Source: Firmicutes bacterium UBA3572 (GTDB taxonomy: Bacteria > Bacillota > Desulfotomaculia > Desulfotomaculales > Desulforudaceae). From it: a DNA stretch of 64,000 bases. The DNA is taken from NCBI GenBank assembly GCA_002375985.1, contig DFNH01000032.1, positions 1-64,000 on the forward strand, in the 5' to 3' direction. Positions 31,661 through 41,571 of this stretch are shown in pieces (position 1 is the stretch's first letter; each line of letters begins with the position of its first letter). Made by a program: the position numbers and the translations under genes. The notes below the pieces were generated by a model that searched no databases, was not told the origin of the DNA, and worked only from the letters and a program-made list of their open reading frames with translations.

Positions 31661-33784
31661 TTACGGCTCGGCTTCGGCCAAGACGAAGTCGATCTGACGC
31701 TCCGCAACGCTCGCCCGGACCACCTTGACGGTCACCTGATCCCCCAACCGGTACACCTTGCGGGTACGCTGGCCCACCAGCCGGAAACCGGCCGGATCGA
31801 AGAGGTAATAGTCATCGGTCATGCTGGTAAGGCTAACCATGCCCTCTACCGTGTTCTCCAGTTCCACAAACATCCCGAAGTTGGTGACCCCGCTGATGAT
31901 CCCCGGGAAGCTCTCCCCGACCAGGTTTTGCATGTAAGCCACCTTATAGCCGTCCACCGCCTCCCGTTCTGCTTCCACCGCCCGCCGTTCCCGTTCCGAA
32001 GCATGCTGGGCAACGGCGGGCAGGATGTTCTGCAAGGCCTGCTTCCGCTTCTCGCTCATAGCGCCGCCCCCGGCCAAAACCTCGCGCAAGATCCGGTGGT
32101 TAACCAGATCGGGATAACGGCGAATCGGTGAGGTAAAGTGGGTGTAATCCCGGGAGGCCAAACCGAAGTGGCCCAGCCGCTCCATGCTGTAGTGCGCCTG
32201 CTGCATCGCCCGGAGCGTCACCGCGTTGACCAGCCGCTCCTCTTTCTTGCCGGCCACTTGGTCCAAAATGTGCTGCAGCGCGCCGGGTCGGACCCGCGGA
32301 AAACCGGGGATGCTATAGCCCAGGGTTTGCAACAAAACCTGTAACCCCTCCAGCTTTTCCCCGTCAGGCTTCTCGTGCACCCGGTACAGGAAAGGAACCT
32401 CCAAGCGATGCAGATGCCGGGCCACCACCTCGTTGGTCAGCAGCATAAACTCCTCGATGAGCTGTTCGGCAACGGTGCGCTCCACCTTGACCAGGTCGGC
32501 CACCCGGCCGCGCGCATCCAGAATCACCTTGGTTTCCGGGAGGTTGAAATCAATTGCGCCGCGGCGGAACCGGCGCGTCCGGAGAACCAGCGCCAGATCC
32601 TTCATCCGGCACAGCATGGGCACCAGCTCCCGGTAGCGCGCCCTCATCTCCTCGTCCCCGTCGGCCAGGATCTGGCGGACCGTGGTGTAAGTCAGGCGCG
32701 CCACCGTTCGGATCACGGACGGGAAAACCTCGTACCGGATGACCTCACCCCCGCGGTCAATGTCCATGAGCACCGACAAGGCCAACCGGTCAACTCCGGG
32801 GTTCAAACTGCAGATGCCGTTGGACAGGCGCTCGGGGAGCATGGGGATCACCATCCCCGGAAGGTAAACGCTCGTGCCCCTTTCCAGAGCCTCCTGATCC
32901 AGCGGACTCCCTTCAGGAACGTAATAACCGACATCGGCGATATGCACCCCGAGCCGGTACAAACCGCCGGGCAGGGAGGTCAAGCTGACCGCATCGTCCA
33001 GATCCTTGGCGTCCTCGCCGTCAATGGTCACGATGGTCCAGTCCCGCAGATCCCGGCGGCCCTCCAGATCCTGGGGGATAACCTTCCCGGGTATTTGTGC
33101 GGCGGCGGCCTGCACCCGGTCCGGAAAACCATCCGGCAGACCAAACCGGCGGCACAGCACCACCAGATCCATCCCCGGAGCATCGGCCGGACCCAACACC
33201 TCCACAATCCGGCCCGCCGGACCGCGGCGCTTATCGGGCCAGGCCGTAATGGCGGCCACCACTTTATCGCCGGTTTGGGCACCGTTCAGTTGGCCGCGCG
33301 GAATAAAAACGTCGTGGGGTAGCCGGGGTTCATCGCACACCACATATCCGTAATTCTGCCGGCGCTGAAAGGTCCCCACTACCCGCGCGTTGGCACGATG
33401 AAGGATTTTGACAACCTCACCCTCGCGCTTGCCGTTTCGACCCGGGCTGACCCGTACCACCACCCGGTCGCCGTGCATGGCCCCGTTCAAACCGGAGGCG
33501 GGTACGAAAACATCGGGCTGTTGCCGGTCGTCGCAAATCAAAAAGCCAAAACCGCGGGGGTTACCCTGGAGCCGCCCCACCGCCAGGTTCATCTTTTCGG
33601 GCAGACCGTAACGGGCGGCGCGGGTCCGGTAAATCAGTCCTTCGGTCTCCAATTCCTGCAAAAGCTTTTTGAACCTTTTGGATCCCCTCTTTGTCACGCC
33701 GAAGACCCGGAACAACTCCTCCTCGGTCAGCGGCCGGTAGGCAGCTTTACGCATATAATTGACTATTTCGTTCTTGTTAACCAT
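31661..33784 (-). CDS. rnr: Ribonuclease R
   Basis: 3'-5' processive exoribonuclease for structured RNA, 707 residues. Order: N-terminal winged helix (EEELFRVFGVTKRGSKRFKKLLQELE), cold-shock domains (GRLQGNPRGFGFLICDD), catalytic RNB domain with the metal-binding acidic cluster TIDGEDAKDLDDAVSL and YTHFTSPIRRYPDLVNHR, and a C-terminal S1 domain (FPGIISGVTNFGMFVELENTVEGMVSL). In many Firmicutes rnr sits with secG and smpB; here it is with an HD hydrolase and is upstream of rplM. Start ATG 33784 has only a weak AGG site, so it may be coupled to the HD gene that ends 6 bases before. Confidence 0.95.
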   Translation of the reverse strand: MVNKNEIVNYMRKAAYRPLTEEELFRVFGVTKRGSKRFKKLLQELETEGLIYRTRAARYGLPEKMNLAVGRLQGNPRGFGFLICDDRQQPDVFVPASGLNGAMHGDRVVVRVSPGRNGKREGEVVKILHRANARVVGTFQRRQNYGYVVCDEPRLPHDVFIPRGQLNGAQTGDKVVAAITAWPDKRRGPAGRIVEVLGPADAPGMDLVVLCRRFGLPDGFPDRVQAAAAQIPGKVIPQDLEGRRDLRDWTIVTIDGEDAKDLDDAVSLTSLPGGLYRLGVHIADVGYYVPEGSPLDQEALERGTSVYLPGMVIPMLPERLSNGICSLNPGVDRLALSVLMDIDRGGEVIRYEVFPSVIRTVARLTYTTVRQILADGDEEMRARYRELVPMLCRMKDLALVLRTRRFRRGAIDFNLPETKVILDARGRVADLVKVERTVAEQLIEEFMLLTNEVVARHLHRLEVPFLYRVHEKPDGEKLEGLQVLLQTLGYSIPGFPRVRPGALQHILDQVAGKKEERLVNAVTLRAMQQAHYSMERLGHFGLASRDYTHFTSPIRRYPDLVNHRILREVLAGGGAMSEKRKQALQNILPAVAQHASERERRAVEAEREAVDGYKVAYMQNLVGESFPGIISGVTNFGMFVELENTVEGMVSLTSMTDDYYLFDPAGFRLVGQRTRKVYRLGDQVTVKVVRASVAERQIDFVLAEAEP

Positions 33785-33790
33785 GAAAAC

Positions 33791-34342
33791 CTAGAGACCC
33801 AACTCCTTAGCCTGATGCTGCATGGCTTCCAGACCCAGGGCGATGAACTGGTCCAGAGTCAAACCCAATTCCGTGCAGGTCTGCATCTGTTCCCGGTTCG
33901 CCCCCCGGGCAAAAGCTTTCTCCTTGAAACGATTGAGTAAAAAAGGCACGTCCACGGCCGCCAGGCTTTTTTCCGGGCGGATCAACGCCCCGGCAACAAT
34001 GAAGCCGGTCAGTGGATCGACGGCGTAAAGCGCCTTGTCCAGTAAGCTTTGCCTGGGCAGGCCGTGACGCTCGTTATGCACCTTCACCGCGTAGACGACC
34101 TCCGGCGGCAGCCCCAAGGCCTCCAGCATCGCCGCCCCTTCCAGGCTGTGCCGGTCGGGGTCATCCTTCGTCCGTTCGTAATCGATGTCGTGCAGGAGCC
34201 CGGCGAGACCCCACAGTTCCTCGTTCTCGCCAAAGTGCCGGGCCAACCGCCGCATAACGGCCTCCGTGGCCAGACAATGCTTCTGAAGATTCTTGTTCGG
34301 CAGATTTTTTTTCAGCAAGGCTAGCGCTTCCTCGCGATTCAC
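33791..34342 (-). CDS. HD-domain hydrolase (HDIG type)
   Basis: 183 residues. HD residues are visible: H in KHCLATEAVMRRL, HD in LAGLLHDIDYERT, H in DRHSLEGAAML and the late D in LYAVDPLTGFIVA. These proteins are metal-dependent phosphohydrolases, often on nucleotides; this subgroup's substrate is not known. Start GTG 34342 is chosen for the GGGGG site upstream rather than the ATG seven codons earlier. Directly upstream of rnr with a 6-base gap, suggesting joint expression. Confidence 0.85.
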   Translation of the reverse strand: MNREEALALLKKNLPNKNLQKHCLATEAVMRRLARHFGENEELWGLAGLLHDIDYERTKDDPDRHSLEGAAMLEALGLPPEVVYAVKVHNERHGLPRQSLLDKALYAVDPLTGFIVAGALIRPEKSLAAVDVPFLLNRFKEKAFARGANREQMQTCTELGLTLDQFIALGLEAMQHQAKELGL

Positions 34343-34469
34343 GATCAAACCCCCATTACTCATTTATAATTCTTACCATATTTGTCGCCGCCCAACCCGT
34401 AGCTAACCCCGAAAACGGCAATATGCCGCCGGCAAAGCACCTTTGCCCAACGGCAGGCAAAACCGTCAG

Positions 34470-34890
34470 CTACTCATTATCATCATCTATAGAATCCAGG
34501 GGCACTTTCAAAAACTTGGCCCGGGCCTCGGCCACAACCGTGCGGTCATCAAAATATGCCCGGGCCTCGACTTCGATCAGGCGGCCGCGCCCCCCCCACC
34601 TGGCGCGCCTCTGCCACCAGCGTTCGGCCTACCGGAACAGGCCGTTTGAAACGCACCGTCAGCTCAGCGGTTACCGCCGTCTGCCCCCGCCGGTACAGCA
34701 GTTGGGCCATGGTCTCATCCAGCAGGGTGACCAGGATGCCCCCGTGGATGCGTCCGGTCCAGCCCTGGTGCTCCACGCCGGGTACAAAACGGGTGCGGCA
34801 GACCTCACCCTCATCCTCAAACACCAGCTTCAAGCCGATAGGGTTGTCCGGACTGCAAGCAAAACACATGTGGACGGCTTTCTGTAACAT
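34470..34890 (-). pseudogene. PaaI-type hotdog thioesterase, interrupted by a frameshift
   Basis: The first frame gives MLQKAVHMCFACSPDNPIGLKLVFED, then VEHQGWTGRIHGGILVTLLDETMAQLL, with the hotdog-fold signature HGGILVTLLDE. It goes out of frame in a run of eight G residues (8 C on the plus strand, about 34600-34607). In the next frame the protein continues GRLIEVEARAYFDDRTVVAEARAKFLKVPLDSI to a TAG at 34470. One fewer G would restore a 139-residue enzyme. It is either a recent mutation, a phase-variable tract or a sequencing error. Confidence 0.75.
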
Positions 34891-34991
34891 AATGCAGTCA
34901 AATCCTCGTCCGGAATTTCCGCCACCAGGCTGTTACTATAATTTTACACCAAATGTCGATTATGCGCAAAAACACCCTTTGCGGATATGTT

Positions 34992-35342
34992 CTAGCGGCC
35001 GGCACCGCCCGCGAACCGGGCCTCCGTGGAGCCTTCACTACGCAGGCTGCCCTCCAGAAAGGCCCAGAGCACCTTTTCCAAGGGGCCCTCCACGCCGGTC
35101 AAAGACTTCACACCCCGAGCCCGCAGGAGATCTTTAGTTTCCGCTTCCAGCTCACCGGCAATCAACCAGGTCACCCCATGCTCGGAAAGAAAAGAGGCCA
35201 ACAGACCGGGTTGCGATCCCGGACAGGGAAACTCATCCCATTCAAGGACCCGCTTTCCCTCAATGTTCACTAACACCAACTCCGAACAGCGCCCGTAACG
35301 CCCGGCGACCCGCCCGTTTTCGGTTACCAATGCTACCTTCAT
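34992..35342 (-). CDS. NifB/NifX-like (dinitrogenase iron-molybdenum cofactor family) protein
   Basis: 116 residues. It starts MKVALVTENGRVAGRYGRCSELVLVNIEGKRV, the usual start of small RNase-H-like NifX/NafY-type proteins, and has EHGVTWLIAGELEAETKDLLRARGVKSLTG in the middle. Such orphan proteins bind iron-sulfur or Fe-Mo precursors in nitrogen fixers, but are also common in Clostridia without nif genes. No nif gene is near, so the role is open. A C-terminal extension of about 25 residues after EGPLEKVLWAFLEG is glycine and arginine rich. Confidence 0.8.
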   Translation of the reverse strand: MKVALVTENGRVAGRYGRCSELVLVNIEGKRVLEWDEFPCPGSQPGLLASFLSEHGVTWLIAGELEAETKDLLRARGVKSLTGVEGPLEKVLWAFLEGSLRSEGSTEARFAGGAGR

Positions 35343-35672
35343 TGTTCTACCCCGCCCCTTTGTTCAAAAATGAACCAAAGCCAACGATTCGCTTAAGCCG
35401 CGCGCAACTAACCGCATTACCCAACCATCATACCCCCGACCATTTGGAACAGCACCCATAAACTGATTCTGTTCTTTGCCATAGGCCCAAAAAAACCTGG
35501 ATATATGTTATAGTAGTCACAATCCGAGTCTCGTTCTGTCAGTTAGCTGACCAAAACCCAAGATGTTTTTTGCCTGTCTACCGACTGCCAGCACTAATTT
35601 GCTATGTTGTGCCTACACCCAATCATGTGGTATGTCTATGACTGAACCAAATCTCTTTAGGGAGAACAGCAC
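35343..35672. other. Intergenic region without a recognised gene
   Basis: This 330-base spacer is A+T-richer than its surroundings and lies between divergent genes. No frame longer than a few dozen codons has a ribosome site or family resemblance. A TATAGT-like -10 box is visible near 35510-35515, but no convincing -35 at the right distance was found. It presumably contains the promoters of the divergent genes. Confidence 0.6.
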
Positions 35673-36212
35673 ATGGATGCAAAGGACAATAAGGGTCACC
35701 GCCAGATTGAAGATCTGACCCTATTGCAGGCGCATACGGAAAAGCTTACCTGGCCCTGCGTGCTTTTCCTGCTGTACCGCAAACCGGCCCACGGTTACGA
35801 ATTAATTCAACGTCTCCACGATATGGGCTTACAGGAAGGCGACGCCGACCCAGCCACCATTTACCGGAACCTGCGCCGCCTGGAAGAGGAACAGTTGGTG
35901 GCGTCCCACTGGGAGACCGGGCATTCCGGCCCGGCAAGGCGGCTTTACCATCTGACCCCCGCCGGCGAACAGGCCTTGCACGTCTTTGCCCGTCTGCCAA
36001 GTTGCCCGAACCAAAGGCACCCGCAACCCGGAACTGGCGCAAGCCCTCCTGGATCTGTTAATCAGTTGCGCTGGCCAGCAGATCCTCGAGCAATCCGGAT
36101 TGATCCCAATACTAGCCTTCTGAGAAAAGGTTGGAGAAGTCTTTCAAAGCCGTATTGTTCCATCGCAGGATTTATGGAAAGCTCTTTGCAGGATGCACTT
36201 AGATTTTGCTAG
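35673..36212 (+). CDS. PadR-type transcriptional regulator with aberrant C terminus
   Basis: The frame encodes 179 residues. Residues 20 to about 107 form a PadR winged helix: WPCVLFLLYRKPAHGYELIQRLHDMGLQEGDADPATIYRNLRRLEEEQLVASHWETGHSGPARRLYHLTPAGEQAL (read in pieces). After FARLPS the sequence loses protein-like character because the gene is joined out of frame to a different gene's remnant (35992-36123). The usual PadR C-terminal dimerisation helix is therefore missing or replaced. The ATG at 35673 has an AGGGAG site. DNA binding may survive, but normal dimerisation is doubtful. Confidence 0.7.
   Translation: MDAKDNKGHRQIEDLTLLQAHTEKLTWPCVLFLLYRKPAHGYELIQRLHDMGLQEGDADPATIYRNLRRLEEEQLVASHWETGHSGPARRLYHLTPAGEQALHVFARLPSCPNQRHPQPGTGASPPGSVNQLRWPADPRAIRIDPNTSLLRKGWRSLSKPYCSIAGFMESSLQDALRFC
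35992..36123 (+). pseudogene. C-terminal remnant of a ModA/TupA-like solute-binding protein
   Basis: In another frame than the PadR gene, the plus strand reads VARTKGTRNPELAQALLDLL, then ISCAGQQILEQSGLIPI and ends at a TGA (36121-36123). The pattern TKGT-NPELAQ-F-DFVLS-EGQ-ILE-GF-P is the typical C-terminal end of molybdate/tungstate or similar ABC-transporter binding proteins. The rest of that gene is absent, so a deletion has fused its tail to the PadR gene. Confidence 0.65.
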
Positions 36213-36240
36213 CACATAATTACATGGGGAGGGACGGGTT

Positions 36241-37227
36241 GTGGGGTCGTTACCCACCGTCGTATTCCCGGTATCCGGAGTAGAAGTGTTTCCACTCTTT
36301 CCCCCGTTGGTGGCCTTCCTGGTGGCCTGCGCGACCACCCCCGCCGGGGTTTCCGGCGCCTTTATGCTCCTGCCTTTTCAGGTAAGCATACTCGGTTTCA
36401 CCAGTCCCGCAGTCAGTCCGACCAACCTCATCTACAATATCGTGGCCATTCCGGGGGGGCTCTACCGGTACATCAAAGAGGGGCGAATGGCCTGGCCGCT
36501 GACCTGGATTGTGGTGGTGGGCACGCTGCCCGGTGTCTTCGCCGGCGCCCTGATCCGGATTTACTATCTACCCGATCCCCGTGCCTTTAAGCTGTTTGTG
36601 GGATTGGTCCTCCTGTACTTGGGCTTGCGGCTGCTTTACGAACTGACCCCCTGTCACCAGCAGAGCAAAACCCAAATCAATGCGATGCACAAGAGGTTCC
36701 AGGAGCAGGTGCAGCGGGTACAAACGGCGCAAAAGGCCCGGATCGCCGCCGGTCTTCCGGCAGACGCGGTAGTGAAAACCCACGTGGTCTCGCTGCGCCG
36801 GATCGAATACGAGTTTTGGGGTGAACGGTATGCGTTCGGCACCGTGGCCATCTTCACGCTGGCCCTGGTAGTCGGGATCGTCGGCGGCATCTACGGCATC
36901 GGCGGCGGCGCGATCATCGCCCCGTTCTGCGCCTCGGTACTCGGCCTGCCAATATACACGGTGGCCGGCGCGGCATTGGCCGGTACCTTGCTTACCTCGA
37001 TCGCCGGGGTAATCTTTTTCACTGGTCTAGCCTTCACCCCCGTTGGTACCCAGGCGGCAATCGCCCCCGACTGGACGCTGGGCATCCTGTTCGGCGTTGG
37101 TGGGCTTTTGGGCACCTACATCGGCGCGCACCTGCAAAAATACATGCCCGACCGTCTGATTAAGGGCATTCTAGGCACCATCGTCACCTTCCTCGCCTTA
37201 CAATACATACTGCAATATTTCATTTAG
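36241..37227 (+). CDS. TauE/SafE (TSUP) family exporter
   Basis: 328 residues with about eight membrane segments in two halves. The first half has FLVACATTPAGVSGAFMLLPFQVSILGFTSPAVSPTNLIYNIVAIPGG, the second GIVGGIYGIGGGAIIAPFCASVLGLPIYTVAGAALAGTL, both with the family's glycine-rich repeat. A long hydrophilic loop (about residues 140-190, QQSKTQINAMHKRFQEQVQRVQTAQKAR) lies between the halves. TSUP proteins move sulfite, sulfonates or related anions; the substrate is unknown. Start GTG 36241 has GGAGGG 7 bases upstream. It follows the PadR gene by 28 bases. Confidence 0.88.
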   Translation: MGSLPTVVFPVSGVEVFPLFPPLVAFLVACATTPAGVSGAFMLLPFQVSILGFTSPAVSPTNLIYNIVAIPGGLYRYIKEGRMAWPLTWIVVVGTLPGVFAGALIRIYYLPDPRAFKLFVGLVLLYLGLRLLYELTPCHQQSKTQINAMHKRFQEQVQRVQTAQKARIAAGLPADAVVKTHVVSLRRIEYEFWGERYAFGTVAIFTLALVVGIVGGIYGIGGGAIIAPFCASVLGLPIYTVAGAALAGTLLTSIAGVIFFTGLAFTPVGTQAAIAPDWTLGILFGVGGLLGTYIGAHLQKYMPDRLIKGILGTIVTFLALQYILQYFI

Positions 37228-37257
37228 GCACCACACTCTCAACCAAACGGGCCGGCC

Positions 37258-37517
37258 TCCCGCCAGGTGGAAGCCCAGGCTGCCGGAAACAAGGTGTACC
37301 TGTCCGTCATCGATACCAGTCACGGCATCCCGGCCGAGTAGCTGGACGAGATATCTGTTCCTTTTTTCACAACCAAAACCACGGTACCGGCCTGGGCTTG
37401 TCCATCTCCTACGAAGTGATCCGCAACCACGGCGGCACAATAGAAGCTCACTCCTCGGCAGCAAGCACCACCTTCCGTATCACCCTGCCCCGCGTACAGC
37501 CTGAAATCACCGGCTAG
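37258..37517 (+). pseudogene. Sensor histidine kinase C-terminal remnant
   Basis: The plus strand reads QVEAQAAGNKVYLSVIDTSHGIPAE, an in-frame stop, then LDEI-VPFFTTK. After a frameshift it continues GTGLGLSISYEVIRNHGG, then TIEAHSSAASTTFRITLPRV to a TAG at 37515-37517. These are the G1, F and G2 boxes of a histidine kinase ATP-binding domain. The N-terminal sensor and the phospho-acceptor histidine are gone. The final stop overlaps the end of the convergent GTPase gene. Confidence 0.85.
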
Positions 37518-38836
37518 CTCCGGAGGATGCGCTCCGCAATGATGTCTTCGAGGTCCGGTTTGCCTCTTTCGAACAGCTCATACCGCACGCGCACGGCCGG
37601 CTTGTTGAGGGTGAGCACCCGGCGCAGGTCCACGGGCGTACCGATCACGACCAGTTCGGCCGGAACACGGTTAATTGTTTCTTCCAGTTCCCGAATTTGC
37701 TGGTCACCGTAGCCCATGGCCGGAAGCACCCGGGTGAGCTGACCGTACTTCGCAAAGGTATCCCGGATAGAGCCCACCGCGAAGGGCCGGGGGTCAACAA
37801 TCCCTGCCGCCCCGTGCCGGCGGGCAGCCAATAACCCGGCCCCAAAGGCCATGTTGCCGTGGGTCAGGGTCGGCCCGTCTTCCACCACCAGCACCTGCCG
37901 GCCCCGCACCGCTTCGGGATCGTCCACCGTCACCGGCGAGTCGGCCTCCACCACCACCGCCCGCCGATTCAGGCACCGGATGTTCTCCCGTACCGCGGCC
38001 ACGTCCGCCGGGCTGGCCGAATCCACCTTATTGATCACCACTACATGCGCCATCCGGAGGTTTGTTTCTCCCGGATGGTAGGACACCTCGTGACCAGGCC
38101 GGTGCGGGTCAACGACCACAATGTGCAGGTCGGGGACATAGAAGGGCAGGTCGTTATTCCCGCCGTCCCAGAGCACCACATCCGCCTCGGTCTCGGCCTG
38201 GCGAAGAATGGTCTCGTAATCCACGCCGGCATAAACCACGTTCCCACGGTCGATATGCGGTTCATACTCTTCCCGCTCCTCAATGGTACAGTTGTGCCGG
38301 TCCATATCAGTATAATCTGCAAACCGCTGCACGGCTTGTTCCGCCAGGATGCCGTAGGGCATAGGGTGGCGTACCACTACCACCTTCCGTCCGGCGCCGG
38401 TCAGAATTTCGGCCACCCGGCGCGTGGTCTGGCTCTTTCCGGCCCCGGTACGCACAGCCGTCACCGCCACCACCGGGACCCGGGAACGGATCATTGTGGT
38501 GCGCGGCCCCATCAGGCGAAAGTCTACCCCACAGGCCAGGGCCAGGGAAGCCCAGCTCATCACATATGTGTGCAATACATCGCTGTAAGCAAAGACAACC
38601 TGGTCGATTTCATACTCGCGGATCAGCCGGGGCAAATCCTCTTCGGCAAAAACCGGAATACCCTGGGGGTATAGTTCCCCCGACAGTGGCGCAGGGTAGA
38701 TGCGACCCTCTATATCCGGAATCTGGGCGGCGGTAAAGGCCACCACCTCGTATTCCGGTTTGTCTCGGAAATAAACGTTGAAGTTGTGGAAGTCGCGGCC
38801 CGCGGCCCCCATGATCAGCACCTTGCAGCGCACCAT
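37514..38836 (-). CDS. Cyclic 2,3-diphosphoglycerate synthetase-like GTPase
   Basis: 440 residues. The N-terminal Rossmann-like region (KVLIMGAAGRDFHNFNVYFRDKPEYEVVAFTAAQIPDIEGRIYPAPLSG, in pieces) is followed by a P-loop domain (VAVTAVRTGAGKSQTTRRVAEIL) and VVVINKVDSA as the NKxD-like guanine motif. This family includes the archaeal enzyme that makes the thermoprotectant cyclic 2,3-diphosphoglycerate. Bacterial members are widespread but their reaction is unproven. The ATG/GTG at 38836 starts MVRCKVLIMG. No obvious partner gene is adjacent; its 3' end overlaps the histidine kinase remnant by 4 bases. Confidence 0.8.
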   Translation of the reverse strand: MVRCKVLIMGAAGRDFHNFNVYFRDKPEYEVVAFTAAQIPDIEGRIYPAPLSGELYPQGIPVFAEEDLPRLIREYEIDQVVFAYSDVLHTYVMSWASLALACGVDFRLMGPRTTMIRSRVPVVAVTAVRTGAGKSQTTRRVAEILTGAGRKVVVVRHPMPYGILAEQAVQRFADYTDMDRHNCTIEEREEYEPHIDRGNVVYAGVDYETILRQAETEADVVLWDGGNNDLPFYVPDLHIVVVDPHRPGHEVSYHPGETNLRMAHVVVINKVDSASPADVAAVRENIRCLNRRAVVVEADSPVTVDDPEAVRGRQVLVVEDGPTLTHGNMAFGAGLLAARRHGAAGIVDPRPFAVGSIRDTFAKYGQLTRVLPAMGYGDQQIRELEETINRVPAELVVIGTPVDLRRVLTLNKPAVRVRYELFERGKPDLEDIIAERILRS

Positions 38837-38976
38837 TAGGCCCCGCTCCTTTGCTCGATTATGCTTAGTCTAAACCTCCAATAATGCCCCGGCGCACACC
38901 AAGCACGTTTTTCAGTAGACACTAGTCTAACTCACCAGCCCGGCGTTCATCCCCCAACCACCACCAAAAGAACGCG

Positions 38977-39008
38977 AAAAGTCCCCCGCCGAACGGCGGG
39001 GGACTTTT
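38977..39008. terminator. Bidirectional intrinsic terminator downstream of hppA
   Basis: AAAAGTCCCCCGCC (38977-38990) and its complement GGCGGGGGACTTTT (38995-39008) form a perfect 14-bp stem with a GAAC loop. The A4/T4 ends supply a T-tract on both strands. It ends the hppA transcript (minus strand). Confidence 0.9.
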
Positions 39009-39024
39009 CTAGCCTAAAGCTTCT

Positions 39025-41070
<2,046 letters not shown>

Positions 41071-41216
41071 AACTAGCAAACCCACCTCCATCACAATAAG
41101 GTTAAAGCATCAGAACCACGAACATCCTGATACCCCAGCATCAACCACCCCCTCCAACAAGGCCAGTTAGATAGCTAATATTAATGTAATAGCAGCCATA
41201 ACCACATTAAAGATCC

Positions 41217-41441
41217 TTACCAAACGGTCAGGATCAGGGACATCAAACCGAATACGATCGCCAACACCACGGTAACCTTGCTCAGTAGCTGATCTACCCC
41301 CTTTTTCTTGCCAAAGAAGGTCTCCGCCCCGCCGGCGATGGCGCCGGAAAGACCGGCGCTCTTACCCGACTGTAACAGCACCGCGGCAATCAAACTGACG
41401 GCAATCAAGGCGTGGAATCCCATCACAATCGTTTTCAACAA
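41217..41441 (-). CDS. secG: Preprotein translocase subunit SecG
   Basis: 74 residues with two membrane helices (GFHALIAVSLIAAVLLQSGKSAGLSGAIAGGAETFFGKKKG and VTVVLAIVFGLMSLILTVW, in pieces), the SecG signature between them. Part of the SecYEG channel. It starts at TTG 41441 with GAGGTG upstream. Position after enolase is common in Firmicutes. Confidence 0.95.
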   Translation of the reverse strand: MLKTIVMGFHALIAVSLIAAVLLQSGKSAGLSGAIAGGAETFFGKKKGVDQLLSKVTVVLAIVFGLMSLILTVW

Positions 41442-41571
41442 AACCGATACACCTCACATTTTACTAGTGAACAGTATAGCATGCTTGTAAGCGGGCTGAC
41501 AACGCAAAAACGTCAAGATTTTCACAAGCATTCCCCGCGCACCCGGTTAGTCGGCTTGTTCATGCATAGTT

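Noticed and set aside
34992..35342. Evidence for nitrogen fixation from the NifX-like protein.
   Set aside because: No other nif gene is present and orphan members of this family are common in non-fixing Clostridia.
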